64,000 nt of DNA, taken from positions 22,168,501 through 22,232,500 of the forward strand of contig NC_134704.1 of the NCBI RefSeq assembly GCF_043290135.1, given 5' to 3'. Positions 57,892 to 64,000 of the stretch are shown here, in pieces. A program made the translations under genes and the position numbers. Position 1 is the first letter of the stretch; each line of letters begins with the position of its first letter. The DNA is from Rhipicephalus microplus. Taxonomy: Eukaryota > Arthropoda > Arachnida > Ixodida > Ixodidae. Under the pieces are notes generated by a model. That model searched no databases and had not been told where the DNA came from. It saw only the letters and a program-made list of their open reading frames with translations.

Positions 57892-57938
57892 TTTATTCCT
57901 GATGAAGGCCAGACTCTAGGCCGAAACGTCGAAATAAA
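57892..57938 (+). ncRNA. Hammerhead ribozyme candidate, right arm
   Basis: Stem I TTTATTC (57892-57898), core CTGATGA (57899-57905), an unpaired A (57906), stem II GGCC (57907-57910) with loop AGACTCTA (57911-57918) and GGCC (57919-57922), core GAAA (57923-57926), CGTC (57927-57930), then GAAATAAA (57931-57938), which pairs with the first strand with one bulged A. Predicted self-cleavage follows the C of GTC at 57930. The sequence is identical to the left arm copy. Confidence 0.65.
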
Positions 57939-57973
57939 CCACGTTGTGACCACTCACGGAGGATCTACTAGAC

Positions 57974-57975
<2 letters not shown>

Positions 57976-58068
<93 letters not shown>
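57976..58068. repeat. TA microsatellite right of the Penelope-like structure
   Basis: About 46 TA units beginning directly after the arm end GACTATG. It mirrors the array on the left side. Confidence 0.96.
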
Positions 58069-58072
<4 letters not shown>

Positions 58073-58139
58073 GGTATCACCACGGCTCTGCTGACACATT
58101 TCCGTCATGGATATGACGTTAAATATACACTAACATATT

Positions 58140-58245
58140 GCAATGAAAAAACCACGAAGAAAAATTATGTTACGAGGCATCGAACCAGCGACCTTAGGTT
58201 CCGCAGTGTGCGGCACTAACCACTATGCCACGGAACGTAGATGCA
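58140..58245 (-). mobile_element. tRNA-like SINE head
   Basis: On the minus strand, GTGGCATAGTGGTTAGTGCC and GGTCGCTGGTTCGATGCC form A-box- and B-box-like elements at tRNA spacing. No acceptor-stem pairing was evident, so I prefer a tRNA-derived SINE to a true tRNA gene. Confidence 0.5.
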
Positions 58246-58714
58246 AAACTTGCTAACGGAAAGCCATTTAAATACACCATACACCCTTTGGCGGTCCGTA
58301 GAGCTCTGTAACTTCAGCGCGTTTTCGTCTTCAGTAGCGAGATGGCGCGACATGGTCGTGTTGGTCACGCTCTCAAGGTTTTCGCCGTTGAGAGCCGCCT
58401 CAACGAAGGATGGTCTCTCCTGCACGCGCGCTTAACAGACTCGTCATTCAAGAGAGCACAAAGGTCACTAACCCCCGTATTCACAAACGCTCCTAAACTC
58501 GACTTTCACCCTTCACTTGACAAAGTTGAGCACTGCGCCACCACTCGGCTGAAAATGACGCTGCTCTACTCAAGAATCGCAGCAGACTATTGTTAATATG
58601 CAGTGACTTGCCATGCTTAGAGATGGCGCTCCAATCGGCCACGTTTACGAAAGGGGTATGCTGCGCGCACACGAAGAACGAATAGTGGCAGCTGTTCGCG
58701 CTTCTCCTCTGTAT

Positions 58715-58800
58715 ACGTTGGTTGGTTGGTTGGTTGTTCCTCAGAGTCCTGGCGCAACCGACTACGGGCGATCGGCCATGAAACGGACGGTGCCTCATTT
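58715..58800 (-). repeat. Interspersed repeat fragment with TTGG tail
   Basis: A GTTGGTTGGTTGGTTG tract followed by TTCCTCAGAGTCCTGGCGCA and CGACTACGGGCGATCGGCCA. I recognise it as part of a common tick repeat, but I do not know its class. Confidence 0.4.
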
Positions 58801-58889
58801 GTGAGGTGGAGTTGTTTTACCAGCCGGATTGTTTAGATAACGATGTTTAAACAAAGAACCAATTGGTAAACGATAGATTAGAAATAAAA

Positions 58890-60060
58890 TAGAGGTAATA
58901 CAAAAAAAACGAACAGGCTAATATGATTTGAAATGAAGTGAATTTATGCCCCAGCTTAACATTCTAATCGTTTTGTTGCCTTTAGAAAATTGCATACGGC
59001 CTCGCAAACATTCCTGTGGCTGAATCCCTTTTCAGTTGCTCCAAAGGAAAGGGCCACCAGAAGGTATAAATTTAGGGCCAACCTACGGAGAGGTTCTTCT
59101 AACAGTCTCTTCCTTTGGTTTGTGTATAAACTGCATGTTAAGAGGAAATGGTGAAGGGATTCACTCTCGTTGCAGTGGAGGCATAGGGGAGACTGTGCCA
59201 GACCAGACCTGTGTAGATAAAAGTTCAGGGGGGGGGGGGGGGGGGGAGGGACTCGGCATCTTAGTCTCGTAATTGATATCTCCGCCGTTCTAGAGGAGCA
59301 CCATCGATTTTTCCGAGGGTACTTAAGATGGCAAAAAACCGATGTTGCCAAGCGAGATTTTTCAAACTGATCTGTCATGACAAATTTTTCAAAGCGTGCC
59401 ATGGCGATAAATGCTGGCGTCGGCAATATATAAATTATGGCATAATTATGTGAGGCCACTGCGAGTGCATCTGCATATTCATTGAGGCTTAAACCTTTAT
59501 GCCCTGGTATCCACACTGAGCGAATGAGTCGCAAATGTCTTGGGGCAAGGTTGTAAAATACTTTTAAAGCATTGGGCATATTAGGCGCAGTTAATGAACT
59601 ACACACAGACAAGCAGTCTGAAAGAATAATAGCATCTGTTACTGATTGAGGTAATTTTCGTAACGCTAAGAGAATTGCCAGTAATTCCGCTTGATAAATA
59701 GGTGTGAAATCGGGTAAACGAATCGAAATAGAGCTGAACACTGAAGATGCAATTCTGACTCCTGCCTTCTCTTCGCGAACTGAAGCATCAGTTGCTATTA
59801 CAATCTTTGTGTCTAATCTTGCCAGGTGGTCTTTCAAAATGACATTTAGATATCTACTGGGAAGATTTTTGCAATTATTAGAAAATATAATGTCAAATTC
59901 TATTTGCATTGTTTGAATACGTGTTCTTAGTACCCGTACCTCACGAAGGTTAACATGTGATGTTTCCAAGAGCTTCTTTACGACGATGACTTATGGACAC
60001 TTTAATCTAGACCACTGTTGGTTAAAAAAGGACGCCGGCTCATAATTGAAAACATATTGT
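58890..60060 (-). mobile_element. 5'-truncated LINE with C-terminal RNase H
   Basis: A minus-strand LINE 3' end. The coding part ends at 58956, and a short A/T-rich 3' region reaches about 58890. The 5' cut is near 60060. The C-terminal RNase H places it in the I-like group of non-LTR retrotransposons (I, LOA, Ingi and relatives). No target duplication was found. Confidence 0.8.
58956..59969 (-). pseudogene. LINE RNase H and zinc-knuckle C-terminus
   Basis: A 337-codon open segment. The RNase H active-site residues are all present: Asp 61 in IATDASV, Glu 95 in IYQAELLAI, Asp 118 in ILSDCLSV and Asp 167 in NEYADALAV. An IPGHKG motif lies at 154-159. Residues 263-279 form a C-x2-C-x7-H-x4-C knuckle (CLHCNESESLHHFLLTC). 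RNase H removes the RNA strand during element copying. A run of seven prolines at 241-247 is caused by a G-run on the plus strand (about 59227-59246) where relatives have a short turn, so it may be a homopolymer expansion or sequencing error. Coding similarity continues upstream past an in-frame stop to about 60060, and the reverse transcriptase is missing. Confidence 0.82.
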
Positions 60061-60085
60061 GACCTCCTATGTTGCGACCTTCTAA

Positions 60086-60118
60086 GGCAGTGGACTAGCA
60101 AAGCTAGTCCACTGCCTA
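60086..60118. other. Strong hairpin
   Basis: AGGCAGTGGACTAGC and its exact inverse GCTAGTCCACTGCCT are separated by AAA: a 15-bp perfect stem. The right arm overlaps the start of the 144-bp direct repeat. Confidence 0.9.
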
Positions 60119-60241
60119 AGCATGTGGTAAAGAGACGCGTAGTGATACAGAATGTAATTACATTCTCTGCGTTTTGTACAGTCTTAATCCCACCTGCCTA
60201 GAGTCATCGAACGGGTAGGGGGTGGAGGGGATGGGGGCAAA
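60098..60241 (+). repeat. 144-bp direct repeat, first copy
   Basis: Starts GCAAAGCTAGTCCACTGCC and ends GGATGGGGGCAAA. It matches 61031-61174 with four differences by my count (about 97 percent). It contains the palindrome AATGTAATTACATT. Confidence 0.95.
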
Positions 60242-61030
60242 ATATACGTGTGCGTTCGTCTCCTTCATCTTCCTTTCTCTTTGAGCAGCGCGCTTGAAGT
60301 GTCGAGCTGTGACATTTGTTAATCCGAGCTCGTCCTATGCATGCTCATTTAATGCGTGCTTACTGCTGAAGGTGCGCGCTGCAAGTTTCGAGCTGGTTGC
60401 TGTTCTTCGCGTGACTTCGCACCTCGTTGCTTGTATAGCATTCATTCCTTCGAAAAAATGTACAGTAAACGCTCAACGACCTCTTTGAAGAAACGTTCCC
60501 CTTTCGTGTTACATCGATTTCTAAAGGGAGGGATCAACCATGTTTTTTTCTTTTTATCTTTTCTACAGTTTCTGGATGTGATGCTGACACACCGTAGCTG
60601 CCAAACTGTCCCCAGGAGATTCATGCGGGCTTTTAGTTCGTGTGCATTCGACTTCGCGCTAAAATCGACTCCTATACGTTGACGAAACGGCGTGGCTTTA
60701 ACGAGAAAGTTCGTGGGAGTTCCAGCGCGAGCGAAATTCTCGCGTGCACCTCAACAAGTGTGCGACGCGATATGATACGTTTTCCATAGTCTTCCGCCAC
60801 GACGCGTGAAAAGCCGGGGCGCTGTACTTCCGTCGCAACGAGTTCGCGAAAGCGTGACGAAGACGATGCGTGTGTTCCGGTCTGCCTGCAGTGATTCCTG
60901 CCCGGATAGCATTTCCGTCAGGCGAGAAGCAAAGAGAATGCGATGCGCCTCCCATTCCAGGATCGAAGAGGAGCGTTGAAACGAAAGCGGAGCATCGCAA
61001 CACTGAACTTGACCTTGAAAAAGGCTAGTT
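60242..61030. other. Segment between the direct repeats, no assigned gene
   Basis: An acceptor-like TTTTTATCTTTTCTACAG ends at 60568, followed by an ordinary-looking but unrecognised reading segment. A CpG-rich part spans 60700-61000. It may be the body of a small non-autonomous element bounded by the direct repeats. Confidence 0.35.
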
Positions 61031-61174
61031 GCAAAGCTAGTCCACTGCCTAAGCGCGTGGTAAAGAGACGCGTAGTGATACAGAATGTAATTACATTCTC
61101 AGCGTTTTGTACAGTCTTTATCCCACCTGCCTAGAGTCATCGAACGGGTAGGGGGTGGAGGGGATGGGGGCAAA
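61031..61174 (+). repeat. 144-bp direct repeat, second copy
   Basis: The same sequence as 60098-60241 with four substitutions. The hairpin left arm is mostly missing here (only CTAGTTGCAAAGCTAG remains). Confidence 0.95.
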
Positions 61175-61488
61175 GTCAGCCCCTATAAATTGACATTATA
61201 GGAAGCGGGGCGCTGGGACGCATCTTCGCCCACTCGAATCTTATGAAGAGAAACCCTGCGCACGCTTACGATTATAGAGTATAGTCTGGCGCCTGGCAGA
61301 GCACTCTGGGGCCGCCAGCAACTGGTACTTCGCGCGAGCTGCAGTCTGTTATTTCTATTCGCGATAGAGCCCAGCGACATATACACGCCGCCTGACAACG
61401 TTCGATATCATTTCGGCATCGGTCTCAGCATTGGTCTTTCTTCCCGGTCTTGTTGGCATTGCTTACTGTATGGCATTCTTCCGCTATT

Positions 61489-61491
<3 letters not shown>

Positions 61492-61582
<91 letters not shown>

Positions 61583-61647
61583 GCACACACAACGCACGCA
61601 CGCACACACACACAACGCACGCACGCACACGCACGCAGGCGCACACA

Positions 61648-61692
<45 letters not shown>
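61492..61692. repeat. CA microsatellite with CGCA interior
   Basis: A pure CA array to about 61578, then CGCA-rich and ACGC variants to about 61650, then pure CA again. Long His/Thr or Cys/Val frames across it are artefacts. Confidence 0.98.
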
Positions 61693-61695
<3 letters not shown>

Positions 61696-61787
61696 GAGCG
61701 ACATGAACAGGACGACATGGGCGGCACTTCCGACTAATTTCGGTTGAAAGTGCCGCGCATGTCGTCGTGTTCCTGTGTGTCTTTTTT
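61689..61787. repeat. Imperfect palindrome with arms of about 41 nt
   Basis: Left arm 61689-61729 (with GACGACATGGGCGGCACTT) and right arm 61747-61787 (with AAGTGCCGCGCATGTCGTC) are inverse copies with several mismatches. They are separated by a 17-nt loop and lie directly beside the CA array. Confidence 0.75.
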
Positions 61788-61789
61788 GT

Positions 61790-62329
61790 CAGTGTTTTTA
61801 AGAGCGGTGGAATGCCATACGGTCTCAGCATATTTGTCTGGGACGATATATGCGATACAGACTGTACTGCATCAATCAATGTAACAAACTGAAAAGCTAG
61901 CATGGCTTGCACCGGGGGCGCAAGGCTAAAGGGACAGTGGAGCTGATGGTGCCAAACAGAAGGAGGTAAGTAGCTGGCAGCATTTTTATTGTTTCCCATA
62001 CATTTTTCAATTTTCCTTTCTACTCCACCCCACCCCTCTTTTATTCTCTTCGTATGTCTTTGTCATTTTCGTCTCTGTTTATTTCTACATTTGTCTCACT
62101 GCCTCCCTCTTTTATTTTTTATTTATTTCTCTTTATTTTCTTTATTGGTATCACTCTATCGTCTTCGCTTGCTTCCTCTTCCTATTTCAAGAAATTTCTT
62201 CCTTTTTATTCTTTTAAAGGCGTACTCTAATCTCTAGCCTGATTCTTTCCTTCCTCCTTATTCTCACATTTCTCTTCCTCGCGTTCACTTCCCTTTCCTA
62301 CCCCTTGCTATACGATACTTCACAAGGCT
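61790..62329. other. Non-coding, pyrimidine-rich
   Basis: CT-rich DNA from 61990 to 62300. The open frame across it is low complexity. Nothing else was seen. Confidence 0.45.
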
Positions 62330-62343
62330 ATCTCATGTTCTGC

Positions 62344-62585
62344 TCTCCACCGCAGTGGTCTAGTGGCTAAGGTGCTCGGCTGCTGACCCGCAGGTCGCGG
62401 GTTCGTATCCCGGCTGCGGCAGCTGCGTTTCCGATGGAGGCGGAAATGTTGTAAGCCCGTATACTCAGATTTTGGTGCACGTTAAAAAACCCCAGGTGGT
62501 CAAAATTTCCGGAGCCCTCCACTACGGCGTCTCTCATAATCACATGGTGGTTTCGGGACGTTAAACTCCACATATCAGTCAATCA
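62344..62585 (+). mobile_element. Full-length Ruka-like SINE with 14-bp target duplication
   Basis: The only full-length plus-strand copy with a well-kept head: GTGGTCTAGTGGCTAAGGTG as A-box region, GGGTTCGTATCCCGGC as B-box region, then body and tail CATATCAGTCAATCA. The duplication ATCTCATGTTCTGC lies at 62330-62343 and 62586-62599. Confidence 0.92.
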
Positions 62586-62599
62586 ATCTCATGTTCTGC

Positions 62600-63919
62600 G
62601 GCCATTCTTGATAGCCGGATCCAAGGTATCAATTCCTACGCAAAATCTGTCTTGAGTAAAGCCGGAAGTTCAAAGAACAACAACAAAATGAGAGCACCAA
62701 TAACCGTGTGTTTAACACGCTCGCCTTTAGGTCGTGAGTACGAGGGTCATAATTTAGCCACGTCACGAGAATTTAGTTTTTCTCGCAAAGATTTTTCTCT
62801 TACTTCCTTTCTCCCTTCATCTCAGCCTTTGTAGCACGCTGGAGAGATGGGCGCACGTGTTCTGGCAGCGAAAAGGAAGATGAAGAGGAGGACGACGAGA
62901 AGGACGAAGAGAGCACGTGTGGACTGATGATTATGATGATGATGATAGTTTTAAGTCACCACAAAAGTTTCTTTTTTACTTATCTAGAACAGCCTCACTG
63001 TTAAAAAAAGGCCATTGTTTTACTCATCTTAGGCAACTGCACCAGAGAGCACACGCCTTCTTTAAGTTAAGTTGCCCGTTAAAGAACACCAGGCGATTCA
63101 AAGTATTCCTAAGTCTCAGAATACGGCTTGCTAATTGTTATCCTATCAGTTATATTTTCAAATTTTATTATTTGTTTCATAGAGGAAACCGCGATGTCCA
63201 TACAAGTCGCATACACTGCGTATAGTGTGAAAATTAATGCACCTTTGCGAACCGCGTCCCATGCTTCTTCCTTCCATTGAACGAAGCAAGACCCAAACGA
63301 GAAAACGGGAGATGTATGAGCACGTAAGAGGTGTTCTCAGGAATCCAAGCGAAGGTTGGCGCTTCACGCGGATAACGAAAACACGGTCTGTGCCCTTATA
63401 CGGGAAATGTAATGGCCGCAACGAGCGCCGATAAGCGGGGAAATTAATCAGCATAACTGTCCGAATGATTGCTCTGCACTGGGGTATAAAAAAAGGGTAG
63501 AAACAATAAATCACTGGGGGAGAGACACACGGGACACTATGCTTGGCACTGATTTATTTCAGGTAATTCAACGCTGGAATGGGTAGCGTGATGGGCCAGT
63601 CTTCATGTAGGGATCGTGCGACAAAAACCCTCCTCAGTGATGCTAGAAAAAGGTATACCTAGTTGGCGTACGCATGGCTACAGAGACGACAGCACACAAA
63701 ACGCAGCGGCATTGCACGCTTCATTTGTAGAGAAGCTCTTTCCATGCTGCTCGGCTCGGCACTTCTATTAAGACACTGCCCGTATGCATGAGTCTCCAAG
63801 AAAACGGGCGTGGGGGAAGGGGGGCAACATTCGCTGCACTGTATTTTCATCCACTGACAACTTTTCCATTGGACGAGTTCGAGCAAGTGCAAGCTTTGCC
63901 ATGGATGCAAAAAAAAAAC
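62600..63919. other. Non-coding stretch with a SINE relic
   Basis: At 63070-63130, GCCCGTTAAAGAACACCAGG and nearby words follow the SINE body and mark a small relic. A 118-codon minus-strand frame (63514-63158) has no recognisable domain. Nothing else was seen. Confidence 0.4.
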
Positions 63920-63937
63920 AACATGTATCCACGGAAT

Positions 63938-64000
63938 GAATGATGATGAGTGGGATGAAGCGTTCGTCAATCCGTCTGTGCTTCCGTCCGTGTCCGTCCG
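63938..64000 (+). repeat. CCGT-tailed repeat, cut by the window end
   Basis: The lead TATCCACGGAATGAATGATG with AGTGGGATGAAGC is followed by GTCCGT repeats that run off the window. Same family as 26.17 and 39.29 kb. Confidence 0.65.

Larger units (their letters stand above)
56938..57975. mobile_element. Penelope-like element remnant with inverted ribozyme-bearing arms
   Basis: Two inverted arms (left 56938-57142, right 57757-57975) enclose 614 bp without coding sequence. The arms look identical except for a length difference in an internal polypyrimidine tract. Each arm carries a hammerhead-like motif. TA arrays flank both outer ends. The phrase CCTGATGAAGGCC...GGCCGAAACGTCG followed by AATAAA resembles the terminal repeats of Penelope-like retroelements, which are known to encode hammerhead motifs. 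No reverse transcriptase or GIY-YIG endonuclease is present, so this is a non-coding derivative or two head-to-head partial insertions. Confidence 0.7.

Noticed and set aside
58140..58245. Possible tRNA gene
   Set aside because: A- and B-box-like elements are present, but a paired acceptor stem was not evident; a SINE head is more likely.
61408..61999. Cys-Val and His-Thr repeat frames up to 170 codons
   Set aside because: They are produced by the CA microsatellite and have no independent coding evidence.
62344..62420. Possible tRNA gene at the SINE head
   Set aside because: The head is continuous with a SINE body and lies inside a 14-bp target duplication, so it is a retroposed tRNA-derived sequence.
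63158..63514. 118-codon minus-strand frame
   Set aside because: No domain or plausible context. Part of it overlaps a SINE relic region.

Overview
The window looks like a repeat-dense, gene-poor stretch of an arthropod nuclear genome, most likely a hard tick (Ixodidae, probably a metastriate such as Rhipicephalus or a close relative). The organism call is an inference. It rests on at least ten copies of a tRNA-derived SINE that resembles the tick Ruka SINE, on several other interspersed repeats that I associate with tick genomes, on non-LTR retrotransposons of several kinds, and on long TA, CA, AAT, AAC, TTTC and TATC microsatellites. I found no convincing host protein-coding exon, rRNA, functional tRNA gene or CRISPR array. 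Nearly all coding signal belongs to transposable elements.

Layout. 1-28 kb: intergenic or intronic sequence with scattered SINEs (several with intact 12-14 bp target-site duplications), microsatellites, a composite minisatellite element at 20.4-21.1 kb with its own TATA-like box, and a 99-bp-arm inverted repeat at 25.2-25.5 kb. 28.1-30.6 kb: a decayed non-LTR retrotransposon (endonuclease and reverse transcriptase remnants, minus strand). 30.8-36.1 kb: a complete-looking LTR retrotransposon with 1.25-kb LTRs, a 5-bp target duplication, a primer-binding-site candidate and a polypurine tract. Its interior holds only a broken gag and an aspartic protease, with no reverse transcriptase or integrase. 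36-47.5 kb: SINEs, TTTC and TATC arrays, and a 5'-truncated RTE-type LINE whose 3' end abuts the TATC array. 47.5-48.7 kb: the 3' end of another LINE with an open reverse-transcriptase frame.

49.2-54.0 kb: a full-length hAT DNA transposon of 4.8 kb. It has 15-bp terminal inverted repeats, an exact 8-bp target duplication and an uninterrupted 671-residue transposase in which the expected catalytic motifs are present. This is the best-preserved gene in the window.

56.9-58.0 kb: two nearly identical inverted arms of about 205-219 bp, set between TA microsatellites. Each arm encodes a sequence that fits a minimal hammerhead ribozyme, as reported for the terminal repeats of Penelope-like retroelements. 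This is the most interesting structure I found. 58.9-60.1 kb: a LINE 3' end encoding a C-terminal RNase H domain (minus strand). 60.1-61.2 kb: two 144-bp direct repeats, the first beginning with a strong hairpin. 61.5-64 kb: a CA array, a 41-nt-arm palindrome, a full SINE with target duplication, and the start of a CCGT-tailed repeat at the window edge.

Interactions between parts: the SINEs end in ATCA/TCAA-type tetranucleotide tails and have target duplications, so they were probably moved by a LINE of the RTE or a similar type. The gag-protease LTR element would need polymerase and integrase from a relative. The hAT copy could be self-sufficient. All family assignments come from reading motifs by eye; no database search was possible.
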